This document shows positions 36,348 to 44,865 of a DNA stretch of 64,000 nt, in pieces (position 1 is the stretch's first letter; every line of letters starts with the position of its first letter). Origin of the DNA: Haloarcula taiwanensis (GTDB lineage: Archaea; Halobacteriota; Halobacteria; Halobacteriales; Haloarculaceae). The translations under genes and the position numbers were made by a program. A model generated the notes under the pieces. The model searched no databases. It had not been told where the DNA came from and saw only the letters and a list, made by a program, of their open reading frames with translations. Where the stretch lies: positions 124,001 through 188,000 of the forward strand of contig CP019155.1 of the NCBI GenBank assembly GCA_002844335.1. The letters are read 5' to 3'.

Positions 36348-36890
36348 TCATAACAGATCCATGATTAGTTTGAACCCAACGAAGTCGATCATCAGCAAAG
36401 GTGTGATGAGCAAAAAGAAGTCCTGAATATACTGTGCAAGTTGTCCGTGCGTCGAAAATCTACCATCAGGCAGAGAGTCATCAACCGCGGCCCCGCCGGC
36501 AAACGTTCCGCTGGAGGCACTATCGTACGTGCTGAAATCAGTCAGCAGTGTACTTGACCAGATTAACGCTGTTACCAATACTCCAAACAGCATTAATTTC
36601 GCGCTCACTTTGATGAATTTCTCACCCATAACATTGACACGCTTCCATGGCCCGACATTCACAAGCTTGAATGCGAGTAAGAGTGGGAGCAACGCGTATG
36701 TCACGTAGATTATTAACATACGTAGGACAAGTATCAGTATCAGGCCGAGCCCGGCGATGAGCATAAGACCCACAGCAAGTACTCCCCAGTTGTAGCCGAC
36801 GTACAGGCCGACATCATCCATTACAGCCCGGGTAATTGTTACGCCAATACTGAGATCATACGATGTTTGATAATACAGCCCAGTGGGCAC
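36348..36890 (-). CDS. VirB6/TrbL-like membrane protein (3 of 3), N-terminus removed
   Basis: A protein of 180 residues. Its helices RMLIIYVTYALLPLLLAFKL and the VNVGPWKRVNVMGEKFIKV loop correspond to the middle of the other two paralogues. Its GTG start lies inside the terminal repeat of the IS6-type element, so the natural N-terminal half is gone. The C-terminus (LMIDFVGFKLIMDLL) is intact. Whatever it did, it is unlikely to fold normally. Confidence 0.7.
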   Translation of the reverse strand: MPTGLYYQTSYDLSIGVTITRAVMDDVGLYVGYNWGVLAVGLMLIAGLGLILILVLRMLIIYVTYALLPLLLAFKLVNVGPWKRVNVMGEKFIKVSAKLMLFGVLVTALIWSSTLLTDFSTYDSASSGTFAGGAAVDDSLPDGRFSTHGQLAQYIQDFFLLITPLLMIDFVGFKLIMDLL

Positions 36891-37630
36891 TGTCTAGTTG
36901 AGCGAGTTTGAGAAGCGAGGAGGTCGTAGCGAGAAGTGCCTATGCAACTCGCAGACCTCCTCAGAGAAACGTTAGATGAGGACAGCCAAGACATTTGGGA
37001 GAATGAGCGCACCCCGACATCCGTCCGGCAAGTTGGGGTGCGTCTCCATACTGCGGGGCTGTCAATCAGGGAGACGGTTGCGATCTTAGACTTGCTGGGT
37101 GTCGATCGCTCTCACGGTGCTGTCTGGAATTGGGTTCATACACTGTCTGAAGCACAGGGCGACCCGCCGACGGCGCAGCCGTTGCGGGTCGCAGTCGATG
37201 AGAAACAAATCGAGATTGACGGCGAAAAGAAGTGGTTGTACGCCGCTGTCGATACCGAATCAAAGCTGCTTCTCGAAGTTGACGTGTTCAGCCGCCGCGG
37301 GACTGACCCCGCGTCGGCGTTCCTGCATCGCCTCACTCAGAAACACGATGTTGCCGATACAGTGTTTCTCGTCGATGCTGGCGGCTATCTGACTGCCCTC
37401 TCACGCCACGATTTGAGCGGTCGGCTCGACTATCGACTCCGGAACCACACCGAAAAATGGTTCCAAGCTGTGACCATGCGAATCGACCGCTTCCACACGT
37501 TTTGGAGGGGCAGTCAATCCAGCGCGAAACAGTGGCTCAGACGGTTCAGACACCACTACAACCACGAGCGACCGATCCAAGCTCTTGACGGAAAAACGCC
37601 AGCTGAGGAGATACAAAACTAGACAGTGCC
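36886..37630 (+). mobile_element. IS6-type insertion element, complete
   Basis: The element is 745 bp. It begins GGCACTGTCTAGTT (36886-36899) and ends with the exact inverted copy AACTAGACAGTGCC (37617-37630). The flanking 8 bases (GCCCAGTG on the left, GTGGTGGC on the right) do not match, so there is no target duplication. That pattern is expected after an IS-mediated deletion or recombination between two copies. The left side cuts the third VirB6-like gene. Confidence 0.85.
36936..37622 (+). CDS. IS6-family transposase
   Basis: A protein of 228 residues; the second ATG at 36942 is an alternative start. It has an N-terminal helix-turn-helix (TSVRQVGVRLHTAGLSIRET) and the DDE core: LRVAVDEKQIEIDG, VFLVDAGGYLTALSRHDL and HHYNHERPIQALDGKTPAEE. 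The reading frame is intact, so the element may still be active. The second aspartate region (VDAGGYL) and the final glutamate (NHER) both look conserved. Confidence 0.88.
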   Translation: MPMQLADLLRETLDEDSQDIWENERTPTSVRQVGVRLHTAGLSIRETVAILDLLGVDRSHGAVWNWVHTLSEAQGDPPTAQPLRVAVDEKQIEIDGEKKWLYAAVDTESKLLLEVDVFSRRGTDPASAFLHRLTQKHDVADTVFLVDAGGYLTALSRHDLSGRLDYRLRNHTEKWFQAVTMRIDRFHTFWRGSQSSAKQWLRRFRHHYNHERPIQALDGKTPAEEIQN

Positions 37631-37746
37631 GTGGTGGCAAATATATATATACTAATTGGTAGCAACGTGTCTGAGAGGTACACGTACCCTAGAGTCCGGA
37701 CTGTCCGAAGCAAACATATATTTATTCGATACAGGATCGGTAATTC

Positions 37747-38508
37747 GTGGCTTTGGACGCACCCGCCCGTAGAGGATTGATCTTTTTGCTCATCGGTTCC
37801 GTTCTCCTGTTAAATGTGGGTCACTTCCACATTATCTCACCCGGCGGCGAGCGCTACGAGTACCAGCGCGTATCCGTGACCGCCACCGACGACAGTATGC
37901 GCTTTTCTGTCGACGGCGAGTGGGCAAATCGACCGGAAAGCATCGCTGGCATCGGATGTGATGGCTGGACCGACACCAGCAGCGCACAACTCTGTGTGCT
38001 GGAGACGTGGCTGGCAAATGAGAGTGGCCAACCGCGGACGGTGACCATCGACCGAACGGACAAGTACTGGACCGCAGGCCAGCCATACGCCGTCCACGGT
38101 GGGCAGTTCTACGAACGGACCCAGACGACGCATCGTGCCTCGGAGACGGTGCCAGAAGGGCAGGTCAGAGTTACGCTGACCCCTCATTCAGCCATGCAGA
38201 CGCTCGACGCTATCGCCGTTCCCATCGAGAGAGCACCACCGGAACTGGCCCGCGTGATTCAGCGGGACTCGTTTACGACTGACCACTATGTCCACGGTGC
38301 AGAGATAGACACCGATCTACCGTCTGTCTCCGCAGACGAGTACGACGACGGTGGGATGATCGTCGAGACCGATGACGGCTTCGCCGTCGTAACCACCAGT
38401 TACTCCCCAGGCAAGCCAGTGATACAGTTCGTCGCCAGCGTACTCCAGTGGCTCCTTGGACTCGGGCTAGTAGCCGCCGGTGGCCACCGCTATTTGACTC
38501 ATCTGTAA
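37747..38508 (+). CDS. Membrane-anchored ectodomain protein
   Basis: A protein of 253 residues starting at a GTG (37747), with a TATA-like ATATATTTATT about 35 bases before. It has an N-terminal helix (GLIFLLIGSVLLLNVGHF), a ~190-residue outside domain with a Cys pair (IGCDGWTDTSSAQLCVLE), and a C-terminal helix (IQFVASVLQWLLGLGLVAAG). The Cys pair could be a disulfide. Family unrecognised; the layout is similar to other haloarchaeal hypothetical surface proteins. Confidence 0.65.
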   Translation: MALDAPARRGLIFLLIGSVLLLNVGHFHIISPGGERYEYQRVSVTATDDSMRFSVDGEWANRPESIAGIGCDGWTDTSSAQLCVLETWLANESGQPRTVTIDRTDKYWTAGQPYAVHGGQFYERTQTTHRASETVPEGQVRVTLTPHSAMQTLDAIAVPIERAPPELARVIQRDSFTTDHYVHGAEIDTDLPSVSADEYDDGGMIVETDDGFAVVTTSYSPGKPVIQFVASVLQWLLGLGLVAAGGHRYLTHL

Positions 38509-38890
38509 TCTATTCGCGCCGTCGCCGTCAACGCTGAAAAAAGCGGTCGGTCTGAGTAAGTAATTCGCGTGCGGGACGGTCAGTACAGATACGCAAGCCA
38601 CTAAAAACTCAGTCCACCAGCAGTAGTTCAACAGGGTCGTTTCACGACTGCTGAGGGAACTATCCGCTCAGCGGGTGTGCGTATTAATAGTCAGGTTTTT
38701 ACCAGTTCTGAGAGGTGTTCTGATAGCCGTGCAAGATACAGAGCGCGAGTCTTGCACGACGGTGCAGTCTATTCGAAACCGAAAGCATCGGTCAGTTGTG
38801 AATACGACAGCTTTGATTATGCTACGTGACGAGTCACTGCGCAGCTTTATCATCGTCCTCCTCATAAGTCAGAGGTGAGGAGAGCTACAG
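38509..38890. other. Gene-less stretch
   Basis: No credible gene or repeat was seen in these ~380 bases. Confidence 0.4.
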
Positions 38891-39199
38891 ATGTGCGGGG
38901 AGCAGGTCTCGCTCGACACCATTCTTGATGCTGTCTATGACCTCGGATATGACGCCATTGATCGGGCTGAAGGGTTTTCAGACGAAGCAAGCGGACAAGT
39001 CGCACTCCCTGAAAAACATCGCCGAGAACCCCCAGAAGGGCTGCGGCGTTTTCTCCCGCGTGTCTACTGTGACGCAGGCAATCCAGATCTCGTTCCTGAT
39101 GACCTCCGCGCGGCTGTTGAAGAGTACGGCTGGACTGTCCAAGCAATGGGACGGGACGGCCAGACAGTGACGGTTGTCATCTCAAGGAATGGTGTGTAG
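38891..39199 (+). CDS. Unrecognised small soluble protein
   Basis: A protein of 102 residues. The N-terminus is SLDTILDAVYDLGYDAIDRA, the middle is charged (PEKHRREPPEGLRRFLPRVY), and the end is DDLRAAVEEYGWTVQAMGRD followed by strands. Codon bias is good. The only paralogue-like feature is the VVEEYGW-type end seen in some haloarchaeal DNA-binding proteins; I would not assign a function. Confidence 0.5.
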   Translation: MCGEQVSLDTILDAVYDLGYDAIDRAEGFSDEASGQVALPEKHRREPPEGLRRFLPRVYCDAGNPDLVPDDLRAAVEEYGWTVQAMGRDGQTVTVVISRNGV

Positions 39200-39367
39200 T
39201 AGGTGAACGTCTCTGACCGATCGATCTACCGATATTGTCGTATCACCAACGGACGCCAATCGCTGCATTGATCCTCTATATCTTGCATGGCGTTTCCGAT
39301 AGACTTCTGGGGAGTGTTCGCCGGGCGTGATAGGTGTGTGACCTGTACTGATCATACCGCACGCGAG

Positions 39368-41043
39368 CTACTCACCCAGAGCCGCCCGCTGTTTCTCGGC
39401 GTCGTCGTCGCCGGTTGCAGCAAGGACATCGTCGGCAGCGCCTTTGCCGCTCGGATCGAGGTTGTCGTAGTGCTTGACGGCCGTCGATAGTTCGTTTGTC
39501 GAAACTTCACCTTGCTTGTGGGTCTTCACAAACCGGCGCTGGGTAGCAGCGTCGTCCATCTGCAGGAGCGCGCCGGCGGCGTCGACCAGCCGTCTGAGCT
39601 TCGATGAACTACTCAGTCCCTTCTGGAGGACACTCGACCCGCCAGAGGCAAACGCGGGCGCCACTGTCCCAGTCGAGTAGCCCAGCGACCAGCCGCCGCC
39701 AAACTCTTGGTAGTACTGCTCGCGGGAGTCGAAGGGATTGCGGGTCTCGTGTTGCTGGCGGAGCTGGCTCGCCATCATCTGGGGCAGTTTCGTGATTATC
39801 GCGGGGTTGTTGGCGATGGTCGTCGCCAGCTGGGCCATCTGGCTCGCGTAGCCGCCAGGGTCGGAGACCATTTGGGCGACGCCAGCGACGCTCTCGCCGA
39901 CCACCGTCGACGCGCCCGAGGAGAGGCCCATCCAGGCGACGAAGCCGCCTTTGCCAAGACTGGCCGGGAAGCTGGCGTATTTGTCGGCCGCCTGTCCGAA
40001 CGTGTCCGGCCCGCTGAGCTCCGTGCGTTTGCGGTTGTCGTGGATATCCGTGGCGCTGGCGTCGACGGTCACCGGCGTGAAGAAGCCGGTTGCGCCGGTG
40101 TATATGGCGTCTAGCGCGTCACGCTCGACCTCGATGCTGGCGTCGAAGTTTCGAGCGGTCGCGCCATCGCCAAGGCTCGACCACTGCTTGCTCCCGGCCT
40201 TGTGGAACTGGATTCGGGAGATGCCGCTCTGGTCCGAGACGCTGACGCGAGCTGTGTAGCTGGTTCGGGCAGTGTTGTCGGCGCTGACCTCGAGCGGTTC
40301 GACCAGTGGCGCTTTGTGGTCGTGGATGGTCGGGTCGTAGTCGTTCGAAACCTCGTAGTAGTCGTCACTGCCGTCGTTGTCGGAGTCGGCGACAGTCGGG
40401 CTGGTCCCGAGGCGACGCTCCTCGTGGTCGTCCAGCAGGTCGCCGTCGGTGTCGGTCGACAGTGGGTCGGAGCTGACGTTTTGCTTCCAGAGCACGCCGA
40501 GGGCGTCCCCACCGTTCTGGCGGGCGCTGACGAACTGTTCAGCCGTCGAGGGCGAGCGCGCGAGGTAGGTGTTCCACCCGCGGTTTTCCTCGAGGTCGGT
40601 GAGTTCGTCCCCGTCGCTGTTGACCTCGGTCGGATCGGAGTTGGCGACCGCGATGGTCGTCGTGAGCGTGCCGTTTTCAGCGTTGGTCTTGTAGATGACC
40701 TCCCCCCGTCGGGGATGCCGTCTCCGTCAGTATCAGCGTCGTACGGGTCCGTCGAGAACGTGCTTGCGGCGGCGGTCGGCAGCGTCCAGTTCTGGTTCTC
40801 TACAGAGTCACGGATGCCATCGCCGTCGCTGTCGAAGGTCTCGCGTGGGACGACCTCCGCTCGCATGTTGACGCCGTCAGCTGAGAGGCTGATGTTCGCG
40901 GGGCCGTGAGCGAGCGTGGAGACGTTGACCGTCGTCTGAACGGTGCCGACGGTCCCGATAGCGAGGTCTTTCGAAACTGTGGTTCCGCTCGCACCGGTCA
41001 CCTCGATGGTCGCTGGCAGGCGGTAGACGAGCTCCAGCAGGCC
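39368..41043 (-). pseudogene. Large surface protein with thrombospondin type 3 repeats, broken
   Basis: Two frames join into one ~555-residue piece. The N-terminal part (40700-41043) has IEVTGASGTTVSKD and a calcium-binding FDSDGDGIRDSVENQNW. At 40697-40707, a C-run, the frame shifts and continues in the phase that ends at 39368. That part holds more type 3 repeats (STDTDGDLLDDHEERR, DSDNDGSDDYYEV) and an Ig-like segment. It ends with a helical block (FGGGWSLGYSTGTVAPAFAS) of the kind that precedes toxin tips in polymorphic toxins. The N-terminus with signal peptide is missing; it is cut at ~41040 by the radical-SAM fragment. The single frameshift could be a sequencing error, but the truncation cannot. 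Confidence 0.7.
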
Positions 41044-41515
41044 GGTGTGTCGGTGTTCGTCTCGATGTCACCTACATACCCGACGATGGGCGAAGACGAC
41101 TTTCACGAACTACTCAGCTACTTCAGAGCACTCGGGGCAGGTCGTCGTCTTCCACGAACCAATCAACCTCCGTGGCGCGAATTTCCAGCAGTGTCTCACC
41201 GCCGCCGAGCAAGCCGGCTACGACGACGTGGTCGAGGAACTCCAGCAGATGCAGGACAGCCACCAGTACTGGGTCGAGTACGCCCTCAACCAACTGAACA
41301 CGGTCCAGCAAGTTGCAACGCGCTTCGACGGGCTCGATGTCCATTCTTGGCCAGACGATGAGCTGGTGCGCTCGACGAGCGGCCAACTGCGGTCGAAGCT
41401 CACAGCAATACAACAGGCCGTCTCACCGGAGTCGTTCTCCGAGCGTGATACGCACGCCCCGCCTGAGCAGTCCGAGTTAGCCCGGGGCGGCGAATCCATA
41501 GAGCATCTCATCTGA
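41020..41515 (+). pseudogene. Radical SAM protein (SPL-like), C-terminal fragment with frameshift
   Basis: The first frame reads AVDELQQAGVSVFVSMSP and DDFHELLSYFRALGAG; after ~41133 the frame shifts and continues VVVFHEPINLRGANFQQCL, then AGYDDVVEELQQM and WVEYALNQLNTVQQVA to a stop at 41515. These blocks match the C-terminal half of spore-photoproduct-lyase-like radical SAM enzymes. The CxxxCxxC cluster is not present because the N-terminal half is missing. The junction with the surface-protein gene falls within GAGCTCCAGCAGG, which is coding in both genes. Confidence 0.65.
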
Positions 41516-41544
41516 CGTATCTATCAAGCACCGCGTCAGGGTCC

Positions 41545-41702
41545 GGCAGGTCGACGTTACGGCCGTCGCCGGCACACGCTGAGTATCAGTACGTGGCAGG
41601 ACACGGTGTCGCGAAAAGTGCTAACCAACAAGACCCGGGCAGAACCCACAGCTGTTGGTTAGCTACCCCACTCGGATTTCTAACCGTCATTTGTTTCTCT
41701 CC
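41545..41702 (+). repeat. A-B module copy 3: protein B tail remnant, hairpin and trailer
   Basis: The first ~55 bases encode STLRPSPAHAEYQYVAGHGV, a worn version of the protein B C-terminus (LTLQPTPAQAEYQHVA type). GCTAACCAACA (41620-41630) and TGTTGGTTAGC (41653-41663) follow, a perfect 11-bp stem with a 22-base loop. The trailer CATTTGTTTCTC at ~41690-41702 is also shared with copy 4. Confidence 0.65.
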
Positions 41703-41739
41703 TCGATCCCCTGGACGAACCGTTCAGGAAGTGTGCCTA

Positions 41740-41997
41740 TCATCCGAACCGACGAGTAAGTTCGTAAGCGATGGTAACAGGGATCGTGATAGCGAGCACT
41801 ACGAATATGATTTCATCGACAGTCGGGCCAGACTGAGTTAGTGAACTGTAGAACACGAGAGCACCAGTTGCAAGGACGCCGATGACAGTTGCGACGTATT
41901 CTGGATTTGTCCACTGGGGAGGAGGGCCATTGGTAGTCACGTACTGACATCGGACTGTGGCTGTTCTAACTTTTCTGGAGTCCTGTTGTCTTCCCAC
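41740..41997 (-). CDS. Small two-helix membrane protein
   Basis: A protein of 85 residues. A polar N-terminus is followed by NPEYVATVIGVLATGALVFY and IIFVVLAITIPVTIAYELTR. A later start in the region of the GTG near 41940 would remove the polar 20 residues. Unrecognised family. Confidence 0.5.
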   Translation of the reverse strand: MGRQQDSRKVRTATVRCQYVTTNGPPPQWTNPEYVATVIGVLATGALVFYSSLTQSGPTVDEIIFVVLAITIPVTIAYELTRRFG

Positions 41998-42098
41998 TTC
42001 CTATCGATAGATACGTAATTTGTACTGCCTATCACGTACACGAGCCACTCGCCCAAGGCCCCGCTCTTCCTTGGGGTCGACGGCGAGGGTGCGGCCCA

Positions 42099-42290
42099 TT
42101 GGACAGCTACGAGTTCGCTGTGGCTGTTGTTTCGGTCGATGGTGAAGCAGAGAAGGTTGTGCTGGCAGAGACGCCATTCGAGACGCTCGGAGAGTGGTGT
42201 GAACACGCGCGTGGTGAGCGCGGCTGGGACGCTGGGCCGCACGTCGGTGGATCGCTTATCGGCGATCTCGTGCGAGGTGTTGAGGCATGA
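42099..42290 (+). CDS. Protein A of the A-B module, copy 4
   Basis: A protein of 63 residues from a TTG at 42099. It contains VVSVDGEAEKVVLAETPFET, LGEWCEHARGERGWDAGPHV and SLIGDLVRGVEA. The TGA overlaps the ATG of protein B. The frame DDLVRAVEA before copy 1 shows that A is part of the repeated unit. Small, acidic and likely soluble; family unrecognised. The 5' part may be lost, since the frame upstream (FLGVDGEG in another phase) is not in register. Confidence 0.5.
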   Translation: MDSYEFAVAVVSVDGEAEKVVLAETPFETLGEWCEHARGERGWDAGPHVGGSLIGDLVRGVEA

Positions 42291-42538
42291 GCTGCACCGT
42301 CGAGGAACGGCGGCGGGTGCGGCGTGCTGCACGGGCGATTCGTGAGGAGGTGGCTACTGAGTCCGTGGACATGCTTGCGCCGAGCGCGAGTTAGTATGGT
42401 GCATGGACGCTCGACGCCGTGCTTCGGGACGCGAAGGATGTGCCGCCAGAAGTGCTTAGGGAGTTAGCGTTGGCTTGGTTGACGTTGCAGCCGACGCCGT
42501 CCTAGGCCGAGTATCAGCATGTGGCCGCGACAGTATAG
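42287..42538 (+). pseudogene. Protein B of the A-B module, copy 4 (two in-frame stops)
   Basis: The product would be 83 residues. It reads TVEERRRVRRAARAIREEV, then VDMLAPSAS, a TAG, YGAWTLDAVL, KDVPPEVLRELALAWLTL and QPTPS, a TAG, AEYQHVAAT. Both TAG codons stand where a sister copy has Gln (CAG), so they are single C-to-T changes. Unless UAG is read through, this copy is dead. Confidence 0.65.
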
Positions 42539-42546
42539 TGAAGGTC

Positions 42547-42588
42547 GCTAACCAACAAAAAGGAGACCTCCCACGACTGTTGGTTAGC
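42547..42588. repeat. CTAACCAACA hairpin, copy 4
   Basis: GCTAACCAACA (42547-42557) and TGTTGGTTAGC (42578-42588), an 11-bp perfect stem with a 20-base loop, nine bases after the end of protein B copy 4. The trailer CATTTGTTTCTC follows at ~42617-42628. Confidence 0.7.
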
Positions 42589-42674
42589 CAAGAACCGAGT
42601 GATTTCCGCCTGCCATTTGTTTCTCACAAACTCACCAGAAATACCCAGTCAGTAGATGTGCGTATCTACCATCT

Positions 42675-43076
42675 TCACTCAGAGGGCGCAGGTTCCAACG
42701 ATGTGCGGTCGAGGCCGACAGTGTCGTAGTCCTGCTCGGTCGAAAGGACTCGCTCTTCGCCGGTTGTGACGAGTCCAGCGTGGAGTGCATCGAACGGGGA
42801 GAGATCGTACTCGTCGAGGAACGCTGCGGCGGCCAGAACCGCGTCCTCGTGCTCTTCCGGCACGATTGGAACCAGTTCGAGCAGGTTGGTAATTGCCCGC
42901 GGCGCATCGATCTCGTACTCGGCCGCCTCACGGTCGTAGAACAGCACCAGAACCTCGGCGTACGCGAGTATCGAGGTATGTATGTCATCATGCTCTTCGA
43001 GGGCGCGGATTGCGGCGTCCTGAAGCCAATCGTCGTCCTTCAACAGTGCGGTGAGAAAGTCAGTGTCAACGTACAC
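42675..43076 (-). CDS. vapC: VapC-type PIN-domain toxin (RNase)
   Basis: A protein of 133 residues from a GTG at 43076. PIN-domain acidic residues are in MYVDTDFLTALL, the AYAEVL glutamate, LSPFDALHAGLV and a final STEQDYDTVG. VapC toxins cleave RNA, often initiator tRNA or ribosomal RNA. The gene starts three bases after the VapB stop, so it is co-translated with its antitoxin. There is no sign of damage. Confidence 0.87.
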   Translation of the reverse strand: MYVDTDFLTALLKDDDWLQDAAIRALEEHDDIHTSILAYAEVLVLFYDREAAEYEIDAPRAITNLLELVPIVPEEHEDAVLAAAAFLDEYDLSPFDALHAGLVTTGEERVLSTEQDYDTVGLDRTSLEPAPSE

Positions 43077-43079
43077 GAC

Positions 43080-43346
43080 TTACGCCTCGCCATCTTGTGG
43101 CCGGTCTTTCGCTTCCTCTTGAATCTCTCGTGAGATCGCCTTCCGCGATTCAGTTTTCAGCTTGTCGGCCTCTGTCTCTGCAAAGGCATCGCCAACGGCC
43201 GCTCGGAGGCCCTCTAGCGGGTCCTCGTCAACTGGGAAGAGTGCAACGTGGCTCGGGAGTTCAACGATACGATACTGGTCACCGAACCGGTCGCGGACAT
43301 CCTTCGGGAGGTAGATCCGTCCTCGTTCGTCTGTCGTCTTCGACAT
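43080..43346 (-). CDS. vapB: AbrB-type VapB antitoxin
   Basis: A protein of 88 residues from the ATG at 43346, after which the AbrB/SpoVT swapped-hairpin motif DERGRIYLPKDVRDRFGDQY follows at once. The second half is helical and charged (ESRKAISREIQEEAKDR) and would neutralise the PIN toxin. A longer frame begins at 43451, but its leading residues are not AbrB-like. Autoregulation by the complex is typical. Confidence 0.87.
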   Translation of the reverse strand: MSKTTDERGRIYLPKDVRDRFGDQYRIVELPSHVALFPVDEDPLEGLRAAVGDAFAETEADKLKTESRKAISREIQEEAKDRPQDGEA

Positions 43347-43590
43347 GACGTATTCAGCCTTAGTGTGGGAAAGAATAAAAAATATTCCCGTAAATACAGT
43401 AGATTTCCCACCCATATTGAGTCGTCCAGTCCGACCAATTTTCAAGCTCATTTACTGCTTGAGTTGTACTGACCAAATCGGAGATACGAAAAACTCGGTA
43501 CGAAGACCGCTGCGTCGAATCCTCAACGCGGATAGCTGAAACACCATTATCGGCCACTTCTCCCGGAGAGTACGCAGACTGAACTTGTGA

Positions 43591-43743
43591 TTACTCCGGC
43601 GCAACGACATCTTCACACGTCAGACACTCCGCCCAGATGTCCTCCGTACCATCGTCTCGCTCATATTCGACCAGAATCCACGGACTCGTGATACGCTCGT
43701 CACAGTTAGGGCAGCGGCCGAGACTTCGCGTGTCATCAGGCAT
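43591..43743 (-). CDS. Small zinc-finger protein (DUF7837-like)
   Basis: A protein of 50 residues from the ATG at 43743. Two Cys pairs, GRCPNCDERI and CLTCEDVV, frame a WILVEYERDD core, the pattern of a haloarchaeal putative zinc-binding family that I recall as DUF7837. Upstream frames in the same phase are not coding-like. Confidence 0.65.
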   Translation of the reverse strand: MPDDTRSLGRCPNCDERITSPWILVEYERDDGTEDIWAECLTCEDVVAPE

Positions 43744-43924
43744 GGAACGGGGAGGAAGAAGCGTGTGACAGTGTTCTTTCCGTGCAGAACTCGACCGGCG
43801 TCGAGGATAAGTGTTTGCCAGACTGCAGCATGAATGTATACTGGAACCGGACGTCTCACTGCATCTCTTGGGTGCTGGCGCTGCTGTCACAAGTGAGGAA
43901 CAGTGCCCCTCAGGACTGGTCTCG

Positions 43925-44065
43925 TTAGTTGTCCAAACAATCAGCACACCGGCCAGCGCCCGGGAACGATGGGTCCCCACATTCTATGCACGCATCAACT
44001 GCGGCGTGGTTGTCTGCACCCGACTCAAGGTACTGTTTGACCGTTTCCCACACCCGCTGAATCAT
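43925..44065 (-). CDS. Small zinc-finger protein
   Basis: A protein of 46 residues. A helical N-terminus (IQRVWETVKQYLESG) is followed by ACIECGDPSF and GAGRCADCLDN, two Cys pairs that could bind one zinc ion. The ATG at 44065 is the only start. The layout is common in haloarchaea. Confidence 0.6.
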   Translation of the reverse strand: MIQRVWETVKQYLESGADNHAAVDACIECGDPSFPGAGRCADCLDN

Positions 44066-44097
44066 ATCTAGAACACCGTTCTCAAGGCGTATAAACC

Positions 44098-44117
44098 CAC
44101 TAATCGAGACATTAGTG
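44098..44117. repeat. Hairpin CACTAAT ... ATTAGTG
   Basis: A 7-bp perfect inverted repeat with a 6-base loop in the AT-rich gap upstream of the zinc-finger gene. It may be an operator for one of the flanking genes. Confidence 0.35.
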
Positions 44118-44439
44118 TATAGCCCTATGGAATACTATGTACCACACCTGCCCCTATGAGCCCAGCTGCGGGACAGTCAGTTGCTGGTGAGTTTGTGTGT
44201 CGCTATTGTGGCTCTTGTAACCCCTCTCAGAGGCAGTGGGCCGTTCTGGGAGAGGCAGTTCGGTGACTGTAGCGCGACGACGACAGTCGCGAAAGCGCGA
44301 AGTGGAAGCAGGACTGATGGAACGGAGCAACCGATACGGAGACCATCGCCCGGAGGATCCAACGAAATCGCTGGACCAGCGTAGTCATAGACCATAGACT
44401 CAAATGCTGCTGAAGACGTACACTGCGTACGATATGACG

Positions 44440-44853
44440 ATGGATATTCCGCCTCAACTACGCTGTTTGTTTGCTGGTACTGTCGAAGAACGCAACGACT
44501 CCTATGTGATTGAAGTGCCCAAACAGGAACTACAGACTGGGTCTCTGCAGGCCGGTGCAATGTACCGCGTTGCACTGCTTTCGCCTCCGACAGATAGTGA
44601 ACCCACACAGAGTGAGACAGAGCTACAGAGAGACCGCAGGCCACAGACCCCGCCGGTCGTGGAAGGTGAACAACGCACCGTCGACATCGAAGATCTCGGC
44701 GACCAGGGCGACGGACTCGCGCGTGTTGAGCGAGGGTTCGTAGTGATTGTGCCCGACACCGAGATTGGGGAGCGTGTTACTGTAGAGATTACTGATGTTA
44801 GAGAAAACGTCGCCTTCGCTGAGATTGTTGCACGGGGTAGTTCCTACGAGTGA
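44440..44853 (+). CDS. TRAM-domain protein
   Basis: A protein of 137 residues from the ATG at 44440; nearby ATGs at 44404 and 44434 are possible. The C-terminal ~55 residues are a TRAM domain: RTVDIEDLGDQGDGLARVER, GFVVIVPDTEIGERVTVEIT, VAFAEIVARG. The N-terminus is a small strand-rich region (VEERNDSYVIEVPKQEL). TRAM-domain proteins are RNA binders, abundant in archaea as cold-shock-like RNA chaperones. Not part of an obvious operon. Confidence 0.8.
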   Translation: MDIPPQLRCLFAGTVEERNDSYVIEVPKQELQTGSLQAGAMYRVALLSPPTDSEPTQSETELQRDRRPQTPPVVEGEQRTVDIEDLGDQGDGLARVERGFVVIVPDTEIGERVTVEITDVRENVAFAEIVARGSSYE

Positions 44854-44865
44854 GCTGTCTCGGAT

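Noticed and set aside
40697-40716. Frameshift in the surface-protein gene as definitive pseudogenisation
   Set aside because: It lies in a run of six C, so a sequencing or assembly error is possible; truncation at 41040 is the stronger evidence.
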